A DNA stretch of 64,000 nt from Fennellomyces sp. T-0311 (lineage: Eukaryota; Mucoromycota; Mucoromycetes; Mucorales; Lichtheimiaceae). The notes below the pieces were generated by a model. The model worked only from the letters and a program-made list of their open reading frames with translations, was not told the origin of the DNA and searched no databases. The position numbers were made by a program, and so were the translations under genes. Shown in pieces: positions 11,957 to 24,164 of this stretch; the first letter of the stretch is position 1, and each line of letters begins with the position of its first letter. The DNA lies in contig JALLLT010000025.1 of NCBI GenBank assembly GCA_025266875.1, forward strand, positions 536,345 through 600,344, given 5' to 3'.

Positions 11957-14621
11957 ATGCTGGGCTTGTTCGTAAGTGCGAGTCCTGTAACAACAAGCGT
12001 CCCAGAGTGTACAACACAGGCATGTGTGGATGCTGCAAAGTCGGTCAAGGAATATATTGATTTCAACGCCGACCCGTGCTCGGATTTTTACCAGTATGCA
12101 TGTAAGCCTTCTAGCAAACAATTAAGAGCAACATAAGGTATTTACTTTGGTATGAAAGGCGGTGCCTGGATGGAAAGTGCCAAAATTCCGGACGACAAGG
12201 CGTGTAAGTTGCAGCGCGTTCATTTGCCAACCCCGACGTACCACCAATTTAACCCCCTGGATCGCTAAAAAGTTGTAGGAACGTTCGATACCACACGCGA
12301 CCAAAATACCGATGCTATCCGTGATCTTCTAGAAGGAACATTTGACGATATTACCAAAGGCACGGAATGCGCTGAAAACGACTTTCACTATAAAAGTCAG
12401 ATGGATCTCGATAAGCAAAACTTCCAAACCTTGCAAGACTATTATACCTCATGCATGGATGTGGCGAAAATCGATGCACTGGGCGCAACACCGATTTATC
12501 CATCACTCGCAAAAATACTGGCACAGATTCCGGATAGCCAGGATTCCTTTACCGCACAACATGTCGATCAGCTTACAGATGCACTTATTGAAGTATATCG
12601 ACAAGGACAGCAACCACTTGTTAGTATATCCGTTGGAGCGGACGACAAGCGACCGGATGAAAATTCAATCCAGATCGGTCAGCCACAGCTCACGCTTCCA
12701 TCGAAAGAATATTACACACAGCCAGAAACGGTTCAGATCTATCGCGATGGTCTCATTGAAGTAATGGAAGTTATGATTGGCAGCGACAACCCAGATCTGG
12801 CAGGAAAAGCGCAGGAAGCAAACATCAAGCTGTACTCTGCAGCTGAAATAGCAGATATCGTCAATCGAGTTGTGGATTTTGAAATCAAATTGGCCAGCAT
12901 CAGCTTGAGAGAGTAAGAATTGCTTTTTTTTTATCATGTCGATCAAGCCTACTCATCACTCGATACAGAGATCAGCTTGTGGATCCATTAAAAGTATATA
13001 ATCCAATGACCATGGATGAAATTCAACAGAAGTATCACGTTATCAACTGGAACAAGTTCTTTGGAGCCTTTGTCCCCAAGGGAACCCCGGTACCTAAAGA
13101 TCTTATTGTCAGCACACCCAGCTTTTTCGCCGATTTGACAACATGGTTCTTTGATCAAGGCGGCGTCAAGGTACAAACTCTTAAAGACTTTTTCATGATC
13201 AAGAACTTGAAAGCGTGGTTGTACGCCACGGACACCAAAACACGCAGCATGTGGCGAAGAACATCGGCCAAAATATCCAGCGGTACCTTTGAACTTCCGT
13301 TGCGATACCGGGTCTGCGTCGATAACGTGAGCGGATCGTTTGGCGAGATGATCGGTCGTTACTTTATCGAACACAAATTTGGTGGCGAAAAAGAACGAAA
13401 ACAAGTCGATGCATTTATTGACTTGATCCACAAGTCATGGTTGGAGCGATTACATGCTGTTACATGGCTTGATGACAAGACACGTAACGCAGCCATCGAA
13501 AAAGTCAACACGATCAAACATAAGGTTGCATATAGTATCGTGTCGCCTGATGTACGGTCGCCTGAATCACTCCGGAACTATTACAGCCCAATGGAAATTA
13601 ACAGGGAATCGTTCTTTGACAACGAACTGGCTATCACAGATTGGGCGATCAAGAAGATTTGGTCAAAGATAGGTAAGCCAGTCGACAAGGAAGAATGGTT
13701 TATGATTCCTTCCGATGTGAATGCGTATTACAGTCGTAGCACCAATGAGGTAAAAAGTTATATATAGGCAGAAAGACTCCTGTTGTCGCTCACTCGTAGT
13801 TTTTTCATAGATTGCTGTGCCTTCTGGTATCCTTCAAGGACCATTTTATAGCTACGGTGCCCCTGCATATCTCAATTACGGCAGTATAGGCTCCATTCTT
13901 GGACACGAGTTTACTGTAAGTTTCCTGTAGAGAAGCATATTGTCGTTAGTTTAACTTTGCCATAGCACGCCTTTGATAGCGCAGGGCGAATGTACAATGG
14001 TATTGGCAAGTTGGAAGACTGGTGGACCCGAGAGGCTGGAGAACATTTTGAGGAGCAATCCCAATGCTTCATCAAGCAATACGATGCCTTCCAAGTAGAT
14101 GGTCCCAATGGCAAGAAGGTCAACGTGAATGGCCAGGTAAGGAGAGCCTATCCAAACTTATTGCTTGATTTAAAGAGCTAACCCATACTGATTTTTTTCC
14201 TTTACTATTACCAAGCTCACGCTTGCTGAAAATCTTGCGGACAGTGGAGGCATTGCCGCATCGTATCAAGCTTTCCAGAAACTATGGGCTGGAAACGACT
14301 CAGCAACTAGACAAAAAGGAGAATATGGGAGATTACCCAATATTGACCTTTCGCCCGAAGCACTATTCTTCACTAGCTATGCCAGAACATGGTGCAGTGT
14401 AGCGCGGCCTGAAGCAGCCGTCCAGCTGGTAAGAAGTTACACCGGTGCTTATCTGTTACGCTGTCGCTCTAACCTGTCTGCTGTAGGTGTATACCGACGC
14501 CCATGCACCAGAACGCTTCAGGGTCAATGGAATTCTCCAGAACTCAGCCGAATTCTCCCGGGTATACAAGTGTCCTTTGGGCAGCCCTATGAATCCAGAA
14601 AAGAAATGCGGCATCTGGTAG
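11957..14621 (+). CDS. M13 (neprilysin/endothelin-converting-enzyme) zinc metallopeptidase
   Basis: Eight-exon gene, about 740 aa. M13 enzymes cleave peptides on the amino side of hydrophobic residues, usually outside the cell. Visible in order: an N-terminal [14 protein letters not shown] segment typical of family M13_N; the substrate-contact motif [11 protein letters not shown] (about 13716-13748, ending at an intron); the zinc motif HEFTH interrupted by an intron (about 13903-13967) and followed by [11 protein letters not shown]; the third zinc ligand region ENLADSGG (about 14230); and the terminal CGIW. All catalytic residues are present. The ATG at 11957 gives no clear signal peptide or membrane anchor, which is odd for the family. 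A hydrophobic frame starting at 11907 ends just where this one begins (see findings). Exon 2 to 3 is best joined by an acceptor before TTGTAGG near 12275. Family identity is certain; the N terminus is not. Confidence 0.92.
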
Positions 14622-15089
14622 ACCCTCTGCCGCAGATGCTCATGCATACAAGTCATACCAGCACATCATGCACTTACAGCACACACCATTTTTTCATACA
14701 CACTTTTTTCATGCCGTTGTCAAGGCTAGACTCGCGTAATGTCAGAGGACATGTGTACCTTCACTCCACCTTATTGTTTTTAAAAAAATAAAGCATCATC
14801 GAGCACCAATTAATATCAGCAGCACGTAACGTCGTCATGCAAGTCTGAGTTTCTCGAAGCCTCGCAATGCCGAGCGAGCAAGCCCCATGAGCGTGCAAGA
14901 ACTCCTGTATCACAAAAAGAGCATAGCAGACAGGTGTCTCGCAATGCATGTAGAAGAGCAGACGTTTCCACGGTTGTACCACCACATGATCGGGCAACGA
15001 TACGAGGACCGACCGACAACCTTCCTGTATTTTTTCGCTTCTTTTTTTCTTCGCACTTTATCTCAGCGTCAAAGGACAAAAAAAAGGGA
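14622..15089. other. Intergenic, upstream of Rab7
   Basis: Non-coding as far as I can see. It holds the M13 3' UTR (an AATAAA-like AAAATAAAG near 14785) and the Rab7 promoter. Open frames here lack family features. Confidence 0.5.
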
Positions 15090-16102
<1,013 letters not shown>

Positions 16103-16141
16103 TCGTGAACGTTATCTAATAAGTATAGTTTTGCACACAAG

Positions 16142-16167
16142 CACACACACACACACTCTCTCTCTCT
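16142..16167. repeat. (CA)n/(CT)n microsatellite
   Basis: About seven CA units run straight into about six CT units in the 3' region between Rab7 and the convergent complex I gene. It is a simple repeat likely to vary in length between strains. Confidence 0.85.
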
Positions 16168-16261
16168 TTACCCTCCTTCCGTTTGCAATAAACAGATTCC
16201 CTTCTTCGTAACATAAAAACTATCGGTTATTTTATTGTGTGCTCTAAACATGCTTCGCTTT

Positions 16262-16776
16262 TTATTGTCTGGCGCGAACAGTGGGTTCCCATGCAGACAC
16301 CTTGGGTTTCGTCGTGCTGTAGGTTCTGAAGCTTTTGGTTGTGCCGGTGAAGTTGGGAGTAGGCTCGCCCCACCACTTTTGAGGCTTAATGTTCATTTCT
16401 GTAGGTGGCTCTTGAACAATTCTAGCCAACCACATGTGCCTAATTGTAAAGATGCCTTTAGTCGATCATTCCACTGCGTTTTTTTTTCGTCGTTTATATA
16501 CCATGCGGGATCGATATCGGCGGCTTCGGGTTCGACACTGGCGAATTCAACCCAACGTTCACGACCTATTCATTCAATTATTAGAATCAAATAATGCAAA
16601 TATAAACATATATACTAACCTGAGACTTCGTCGTTGTTTTCAAAGAACTTGTTGCCGTTGCGGTCAGTGCCAATGAGAGCACCCCACTTGGTATCACCAA
16701 TGTGGTTCATTTGCTTCAGCGAGTTGGCAGGACCTGCCTTCATTATATTCTTGATGGTACGGCCAATGGTCGACAT
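16262..16776 (-). CDS. NDUFA12: Mitochondrial complex I accessory subunit NDUFA12 (B17.2)
   Basis: Three exons (16776-16620, 16565-16502, 16439-16262) join in frame to 132 aa, close to the family length. NDUFA12 sits on the peripheral arm of NADH:ubiquinone oxidoreductase in the mitochondrial matrix. Seen in order: GTDRNGNKFFEN, GRERWVEF, then PAWHMWL produced exactly at the second splice junction, QEPPTEMN and the NFTGTTKSFRTYSTT segment typical of the C terminus. As with other family members there is no long cleavable presequence. Possession of this subunit fits a respiring filamentous fungus and excludes Saccharomyces-type yeasts, which lack complex I. Introns are 54 and 62 nt. Confidence 0.93.
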
Positions 16777-17925
16777 TGTTGTATATCAAACGCGTTTTAA
16801 AGAGTAGGGGGAGGACCGTCGAAGCGTCTTGCAACAAAAATCAAGTAGTGTTTCTTATTCAATTATCTGGGCCAGCCCAGCTTTCAAAGTCACGGTTTGC
16901 GTCACTGCCTTCATTAAAGCTCGAAAAGCTAGTACAACGACATCTCTTTTAACTAGAGTGCAAAAACCATAGCAACAAAAATCATTGACATGTGTCAATC
17001 GTGAAAGTACAAACGATGATACTGCGCTTACAAAGTCGTTATATTCCTCTTTCGAGTACATACGTAAAGTGCGCAACCCTCTGAACGATCTTCACCATAT
17101 TGCTTTGGGTGACGGTTTTCAGGACAACACGTACATTTGTTGCTATTGTTAAACTATATTAAAAAGTTGCCATGGAAACTGAAATTATTTATCGCCATGT
17201 TGGTACCAAATTCTGGGATCAAGCCATGGTACCGTGTCACCTGAGCATTTTGCCTTATATTCAATCAAATTCCATACATGACACTTCATACAATTCTAAG
17301 GCTCATGCACCTGATACTTTAGGAGGTACAACTGTTTACTAATGGATAAGTAGAGGCCACAATCTTCATATAAAAAAAGAGACTCGTATGCATGCTTTTT
17401 TGAGGAAGCATAATATTTTCATAGGCGAGTCTATTACTAACCAGGCTCGAAAGTGACCTACTGAACCACAGGGGATATAGATTTACTGATCGAATATCCT
17501 AACTTTCATACGCCCTGCATTAGGGATCACGCACTTAATATTGTGCTCGAATACGTCATCGCAATACGACTATGAGTAGCCAGGCGAAATAGGAGGTGAT
17601 ACTTGTTTCCATTGGATGGGAAACGGGAAAGCAATGAGCCTTTGGAAAAAAAGCGTTTGACAAGATAAACCTTAGTTGGAACAAACCGGTTGATATGCTT
17701 ACTGGTGGCTACCGGGAAATAGATTGCTCATTGAATTATTCCATCGTCATATTGCCTGTATCCAGTGATTCCAATACCTTTGTACGCCTCAAGAGACAAC
17801 AGTATATTAAGCTACAGTCTGCTGATCACAAGGCCGCATTGAACTAAAGACTTCAACTCCGAAGGAAAAAGTATACGGTTGCAGAACAAAGGTTGGCACT
17901 TTTTTCCACTTCCAACACGACCAGC
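16777..17925. other. Intergenic between NDUFA12 and the clathrin accessory gene
   Basis: About 1.15 kb with no supported gene. A 73-codon minus-strand frame at 16855-17076 is featureless. The region carries the divergent promoters of the two flanking genes. Confidence 0.5.
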
Positions 17926-19570
17926 ATGAGCAATGCAGAACTAAGTATCGATACTTCCGATACGAAAGAAAAAATAACAGAAACGTCCTATGCCGTTTCA
18001 AAAAGAGAATCGGGTACGGAAGGAGAAGAAGAGGAAGAGGAAGAATACCGGGGCAACAGTAGTACGACCACCGTAACTACCGCTGCCACGTCGAGCGCCA
18101 ATGATGACAAACAAGACGATAGCAATAGCCAAGAAGACGAATTTGGCGACTTTGATGAGGAGTTTGCCACTCCCATTGATGGTGATGACGACGATTTTGG
18201 TGACTTTGGCGATTTCGATGATTTTCAAACAACTGATCTTCAAGCCAATGACGAGTTTCCTTCAGTAGACGCTCCACAAACGCCTACAGAAGCGGAAGAG
18301 TATGTGCGTACGAGGACAAAAATGGGGAAAAGTGAAGCGTTTAAGACTTATGTAACTATTATCAAACAGGTCAAAGCGTTGGATGCAGCGACACAGCCCA
18401 AAGATGCTGCAGATTATGTCGAGGGCTTTTTCCGAAGAATATGGACAAAAGATGTGTTGCAACAAGAGGAACCGATGGTATCGTCTCCAACACCCATAGA
18501 GAATACACCATCGGGCGGTCTGCTATGCACACAGTGCAGGTAGAATATGCAAAAGGACGATTGGACAAACACGAAGTTGACTTGCGATCTGATCTAGTTA
18601 TGATCTCTGGGACAAACTATCCCGAGACTCTGTCTTTTACAATCCCATCACGGGCGCCATCGGACAGTTTCAGTGGACTCGCTCAGAGTCCAACCGAGCG
18701 TATCTGAATGCGCTGGGTGTAACAATCAATTACGAAGAGGTAAATCCGGGCTAATTAACAAGTGGGCTTAGAACACTTAATAAAAGTATATGCAATTAGA
18801 AACTGAGTCCCGGAGGAAGCCCACATTCGCCAATGGGAGGCAACAAGCGACCGCAATCTAATTATTTGGACACCAAGAGCTCTCCACGGTCTGCAGCGGC
18901 TGTTGGCGCTTCTGGCTCGCCTGCGGAGAGGCGTATTAACCAGAATCAGCATACGCGATCGGCATCCCTGTCCGGCGTCGGTATTTCCACAGCCAATAAT
19001 CGACGATCCGACGGAGAGACAGAAAAGAAGCCCCAGGTGGAAGAAGAACCAGAACTAGATATTGATATTGCCAAAGCATACTGCGAATTAACTGAAGGTA
19101 AGGGCGCGTCTATGTGTGTTTTGGGCGTGAGAGCCAAGACCTAAGCGCATTCTCTTGGCGCAGAAACAATCCGGATATTCCCAGACGAAAAGCTAAAGTC
19201 CATGGTGGTCGAGCTTACGAGGTTACAGCGCCAGGCTTCCGAGTATCTCGGCTATCTGCTGGACCAGCGCGAGCAGCTCATGATGGATGCAGAGACGTAC
19301 AATGATTTGATTAGCTGCATTGTGGGGCACGCTCAACGGCTACGGGAGCAGAATGTGGGCAAAGACGCCAGCCCGGCGATGGTCAGCAAAAAGAAGAAAG
19401 GAGGAGGACTCAACATGCTGCGTCGCAAGCAGAACAGCGCCAACCAGGCGGCATTCAGTGCGTCGATGGGAGGAGGAGTGGTGGGTGTAAAGCAGGGTGG
19501 AAGCTCCAACATACAGAAGAAGGCTGGGTCGGTAGCGGCAGGCACGGCAGAGGGCCGACGGTCAATGTAA
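17926..19570 (+). CDS. Aftiphilin/Laa2-like clathrin-adaptor accessory protein
   Basis: Four exons (17926-18539, 18598-18739, 18800-19097, 19164-19570) give 486 aa. The first 120 residues are acidic and disordered with repeated EFGDFDEEF / DFGDFGDFDDF motifs, the kind of acidic-aromatic peptide that binds adaptor ear domains. Then comes a helical stretch and a conserved block LWDKLSRDSVFYNPITGAIG followed by FQWTRSESNRAYLNALGV, which matches the clathrin-binding-box region of aftiphilin and yeast Laa2. The C-terminal half has a coiled segment (residues about 355-400) and a basic Gly/Ser-rich tail. Known relatives work with AP-1 and clathrin at the trans-Golgi. The ATG at 17926 is preferred over an in-frame TTG upstream. 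Assignment rests on the conserved block and the acidic motifs. Confidence 0.75.
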
Positions 19571-19788
19571 AAGCAAACAACACATATCTACTCCACACAC
19601 TCGAAATACCTTTACTACTAAATAATCTTATTTCTCTTGTTTATTTTATCGCTAGCAAAAGCCACGTACATAAATACTGCTCGAAAATGCCCTCGGTCCA
19701 TTGCACCCATAGTACATGCATCCGTCTGCTCTTTATTACTGTTGTGTCGATTATATATACAATTGTGCCAGTAAGTGGGGGGTATACA

Positions 19789-20550
19789 TCACGCCGTTGT
19801 CTTCTCCTGCTCAAGCATTGCTTTGCGCTGCCGTAATGCAATGATCTGCTGGTTGACCTCACGCTGCGCCTTGTCCAATCGATCCAGCTCCTCCTGCTCC
19901 ATCTGCACCGAGAACGGCGGCACACTGTAATCTTTTCCCGTGGGCTTTCGCAATGGCAATCCAGACGAGCTGATAACATTGTTCTCCTGTAAGATCTGAT
20001 AGAACGACTCGGTTGGCTCGTTGAAAACCTAGTTTATTGTCGTTTGAGTTCCATGCCGATCCAATCGCGTAATCAACAAACCAGTTCATCGTAAAGGAAG
20101 CATGTCACCGGCTTGTCCTTGGGCCACGGGCCTCCAGACGGGTCGTCCTGGTACGGATGCAGTCGAATATGGTGATACAGCTGTGCTGCTTTCTCGTTGG
20201 CGGCCGGGTGAAAGTGCACTTTGACAAGCACTTCAAACTCACCCCAACCTGTCTCTTGAAGCTCGAACGGAGGCTCTTCGATAGCTAAAACATGCTTAAC
20301 ATGGCGAATCGATCACTGCGATCGAGTCGAGTTGCTTACTTCTAACCGGATTGGGGTACGTGTCGTGCAATCGAAAGACCACCTTTTTGATGCAGAAGCT
20401 TAGATCGCCGTGAAATCCTCGTAGGCCGACTGTCCATTTGTGCGTATGATCAGAATCGTTCGCCTTTTTCCCAGTCAGAGGAACGGCAAAGTTGAAAGTG
20501 TAGACTGGGAGTGTGGCACTGACACCTTTCATTCGCTTGTTGCTTGCCAT
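19789..20550 (-). CDS. YAF9: YEATS-domain protein, Yaf9/YEATS4 (GAS41) type
   Basis: Three exons (20550-20340, 20284-20082, 20028-19789) make 217 aa, close to the roughly 226 aa of Yaf9 and GAS41. The YEATS domain reads acyl-lysine on histone H3. Visible are the HTHKWTVGLRG signature near residue 35-45, the GWGEFEVLVKVHFHP strand pair, and LYHHIRLHPY with the WP loop. The last 50 residues form a coiled coil (QMEQEELDRLDKAQREVNQQ) that in the family joins the SWR1 and NuA4 complexes. That architecture (one YEATS plus a C-terminal coil) favours Yaf9 over Taf14 or Sas5. The start codon is 79 bp from the divergent DAD1 start, so the two must share a promoter. Confidence 0.9.
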
Positions 20551-20629
20551 CGTGGTTACTGAACAAAAGAACCTGCAGCTTTTGAAGCCAGCAAGCCCAT
20601 TTTTTTTCTCACTCTCTCTGCTTTACTCT

Positions 20630-20872
20630 ATGGACAATCGTAAATCCTTTGTCGCTCCCAAGACATTCGAAATCGAACGCGGACGATTGTTGCGAGAAGC
20701 TTCGCAAGGTCTTGATCAACTGGCAGTCAATCTCGGCAATCTCACACGTAACCTGGAAACACTCAACACCATCGCTGCTGGTTTCAAGGAACCCTCCAAT
20801 CTTTGGCACGATTTCCACACCGCAATCAAGCCAGAAACAGAAAAAGAAGGACGAATCGATACTCGCAAGTAA
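20630..20872 (+). CDS. DAD1: DASH/Dam1 kinetochore complex subunit Dad1
   Basis: Intronless 80-aa protein. The DASH complex forms rings on microtubules that couple kinetochores to depolymerising ends; Dad1 is one of its small helical subunits. The sequence has the family layout: FEIERGRLLREASQGLDQL, a helix spaced NLGNLTRNLETLNTIAAG, and the LWHDFH motif near residue 60, equal to the conserved LW-F of Dad1. The ATG at 20630 follows a pyrimidine-rich leader; the in-frame sequence upstream would add an unlikely hydrophobic extension. It starts 79 bp from the divergent YEATS gene and ends only 44 bp from the convergent AtuA gene. It is fungus-specific, supporting the fungal assignment. Confidence 0.87.
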   Translation: MDNRKSFVAPKTFEIERGRLLREASQGLDQLAVNLGNLTRNLETLNTIAAGFKEPSNLWHDFHTAIKPETEKEGRIDTRK

Positions 20873-20916
20873 AAAGCGCGTTTTATTATTTGAAGACGCA
20901 CGCGATATCGTTTTGT

Positions 20917-23176
20917 TCAAAGACGAGCATCGGATGGTACGAATTCGCTTGGAATCTCGACGTCTACACCGCTTACGACAACCTGCGCGAACGACTTTCC
21001 TTGTCGATCCATGAGCAACGAGTTTAGGCCTCCTCCACCTTATAGCGAGAACGTTAGCGTATCTTGTAGTCTGGATGTCAATAAACGTACCGAGAGCCTG
21101 GGTGAGGACAAAGTTGAAGGCATTTAATCCGGGAAGTTCGTAACGTTTGACATTGCCGCGACAGAGATGCTTCATATACTCAGCGATAACCTCCTCGGTT
21201 ACGGATCGTTTGATGTATGGCAAGTACTTGGGATCGCGCGCAATAATACCTAAACATTGCAATGAGCCATCTGCTTTCCTGCAGGACTGTACAACTTGCC
21301 AATGTTGGAAACATCTCCCTTGTCACCGCTTCGACCATAAGCTACGCTGATTAACTTGACCTTGACCAGGCCTTTACTTTCAGTTGCCGTAGGGATCGGT
21401 GGAAGTGGTGCTGGGCTCTGATACTTCAAACCACTGTCCCATTCATCCCAGTCCACCTTTTGAGTCGTGGATCCAATGACGAACTCTGTTGAGGACTTGG
21501 TCTTTGGCAACAAACAGGGGAAATGGACCAGATTAGGCAACGGGATAGGCTGTTGTCCGAAACCGGTTCCTGGTGCCATGCACGTAACAGGCTAATGATG
21601 GAACAGTTAGTGCGACAATCTTCGTACAGTTCGTAACTTCGCTTACGGCCATGATTTCTTGGGCTACCATTTGAAGCGCCCTGCGATCTTTGTGGATCGC
21701 TGACACTCTAAGAACTACTTCTCTGGTACCGTGCGATTGGGCATTGGCTCTGGATGATGCGTGGGTACGATATTAGTCAAAGTCTCTCACGGTGATGATG
21801 GATAGGTCTATAATACCCGTAAAGAGCAGCCTCCGTTCCCAATGGCTCAATGTTGTATTCTCGAATATCTTCCATACCGCGATCTTTGAGCATCCGACGT
21901 GATCGTTCAATGATGGCGTTGCCAACAGCATCAGCCTAGGGGCATATTAAGCTATGGATGCATGAAATGTTTCAGTAGTATTACCTTGTACTTGGCATCG
22001 CTACCACCGATAATCAGTGTGCCATTCAAGTGCCAGCCGTCAAAGAAAATGCCGCAGCATTTCACATACGGCGTGGCCTGCAGACCTTTCGCTCCTTTAA
22101 CATGCACGCGGTTGTGACCAACTTGAGTGAGCTGCACTTGGCGCATGTCGAGAATAACATCGGCCAAGATATACAGCGCCGGATCCAAGGTCTCGTAAAG
22201 GATTTGCTCTGCCACAGTACCAACGGATACAAGTCCACCAGTCTTCTCTGGCTTTGTCACGACAAACTCACCGCTCTCTTCAAACTCAACAATGGGGTAT
22301 CCCATGTTAGAGTAGCCTCCATAGGGCGAGTAAGCAGCGCGCTTCCAGTCTGTAAAGTTGCCACCTGTTGCGTGACAACCACATTCAATGATATGGCCAG
22401 CAAGTGACGCGGATGCCATCAAATCATAATAGTTCTTCTGCTTGGACGGATGCCAGCCGTATTCGTACATGAGTGGGCCAACGACAATAGCTGAATCAAC
22501 AACGCGACCGGTAACGACAATGTCAGCACCAGCTTCCAAAGCTGCGGCGATACCCTTGGCACCCAAATACGCGTTCATTGATACAATGGGCTCATTATTC
22601 ACGGGAAAACGATCGGCATCCAATTCTAGATTTTTGACTGACAACGGAGAGAACGACACGATGTCCTTTTTGAACGTGTCAAGTGTCGTCATATTCTCGC
22701 CATTCATCATATCATCACCGATGACAGCAGCTACTTTCATGCCTTTGATATTAAGCTTGTCCAACAGTTTCTCGATAGCGTCCTTGCACCCCAAGGGATC
22801 AAGTGCTCCAGCATTGGTAATCACCTTGGTGCCGTTCTTTTTCAAATCCGGAAGGAGCCGCTTCAAGATCAGATGAACAAACTGGCCAATGTAGTCGGCG
22901 CCTTTTTCACCGGTGAGTACGTCCTTGCCGCCACTCAATAGGCGTGCATTCTTTTTCAGCGCCAGCACTCCCATTGTAATTTCTTTTTCGCTGTTATCAG
23001 TGCCACCCTCGGATCTGTAATGCCCGGAATATTGTACCTGCCAAGTAGTCCGCCACAAGGTAATCAAGGTTTGCGCCTTCTTCATAGACAAGTTGAGCTG
23101 CCGCTTCAGGCGAATCACCCAAAAACGCGGAATAGCATCCAATACGGACTCTGGGTTTTCCGGATTTCGTTGGCAT
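20917..23176 (-). CDS. AtuA-like (DUF1446) protein with C-terminal ferredoxin-fold-like domain
   Basis: Multi-exon gene. The N-terminal AtuA domain starts PRVRIGCYSAFLGDSPEAAA and continues with ADYLAE, ITNAGALDPLGC, VIGDDM, GRVVDSAIVVGPLMYEYGW, GHIIECGCHATGG and FTDW, all hallmarks of the family. A second domain in the last 110 residues carries AYGRSGDKGDVSNIGIIARD, the signature of the AtuA-associated C-terminal domain. The final intron (GTACGT to CTATAAG, 52 nt) joins to a GGGGLNSLLMDRQGKSFAQV end. In Pseudomonas AtuA belongs to the citronellol/geraniol catabolic cluster, though its reaction is not settled; eukaryotic copies are uncharacterised. The protein ends in Ala-Arg-Leu, a PTS1-like peroxisomal signal, so a role in peroxisomal acyl breakdown is plausible. 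Family call is firm, function is inference. Confidence 0.88.
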
Positions 23177-24164
23177 TATTGACTCGTATTTTTTTTTACT
23201 GAAAGAACAAGGGGAAATAAATAATTGCATAACGTGGGATCTTATGCTAAAAAGTGTGGGGCACAGATGATTGACTACCACAAGTACTCCGATAGACATA
23301 TGACAGTATTACAAGCTAAACACGCATTCTTCCACTTTGACTTACATTTGTTTTTCTTTCTTTTTGGGGCGTCCATACGCAAGCTGGTACTATTCTCCCT
23401 CTAGTTCAAGGGGATTAAACTTGATATTTGGCGCATTCTAATCGAATGGGGTAGACTGATCCAGGGGTATATGGGACATATCTTACGTATGGGAAAAATT
23501 TGACATTACCCGTGTGTTTGCCGTTTCTCACTTGTTTATGCTAAACGCGCATACCAATTCAATGCTTAATAATATTAAACATGGCTGTCATAAGTATATA
23601 AAACCTGCACTGAGGTTACGTAACAACCTTTATCCGGTACTGCGTTTTGCCAGAGACTTTGGACACAGCTTCGAATATGTAATCAGTGTACAATAGCTCC
23701 TATACGTATCTTGAAGGAAATAAATTTTCCCATATATTAAGAATCATTTCATAAAGATTCGTGCTATTATAATACAGTCCAGTCAATTATAATATCGGGA
23801 AAGCACAGTTAATAAAACTCTTGCCAGTGGTCCTACGCTTCGTGATCGACGAGCTACAGTATATTGTTGCCTAACTATACGCAATACACTGGTATTAGAG
23901 AGATAGCTGCGCCTTGCTCTCTCGGTGCAGAGAAATCTGGTCATGAAATTTATTGTAAATGTATACCTGAGGACAACATATGTATTCCAAAGAGATATTA
24001 TTTCACATATTTATAATTGTAAACTTGGGATAGCAAGTTCTGAATGCAACCAGGTACAAAATGATCATATGCACGTATACTTTATTTTCTTTGCCCTATT
24101 ATAATATATCATTATAATTGATCCCATTTTCGCTACTGCTAACAACGATACTACTGGTGTCGAT
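23177..24164. other. Intergenic, AT-rich
   Basis: About 1 kb without a supported gene. A 60-codon frame at 23514-23696 has no features. The left end includes the AtuA promoter. Confidence 0.5.

Noticed and set aside
12190..12280. M13 intron 2 ending at TTGTAG
   Set aside because: With donor GTAAGT that acceptor makes an in-frame TGA; the acceptor six bases upstream (before TTGTAGG) restores a good frame.
12988..13431. 147-codon minus-strand frame inside the M13 gene
   Set aside because: It is a shadow of the peptidase exon; the plus frame has the M13 motifs and proper splice sites.
14570..14791. 73-codon plus frame over the M13 3' end
   Set aside because: It overlaps the last peptidase exon in another frame and is composed of 3' UTR repeats of His/Thr/Ser codons.
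17988..18277. Ser/Val- and His/Gln-rich minus-strand frames
   Set aside because: They mirror the acidic repeats of the aftiphilin-like gene and lack independent support.
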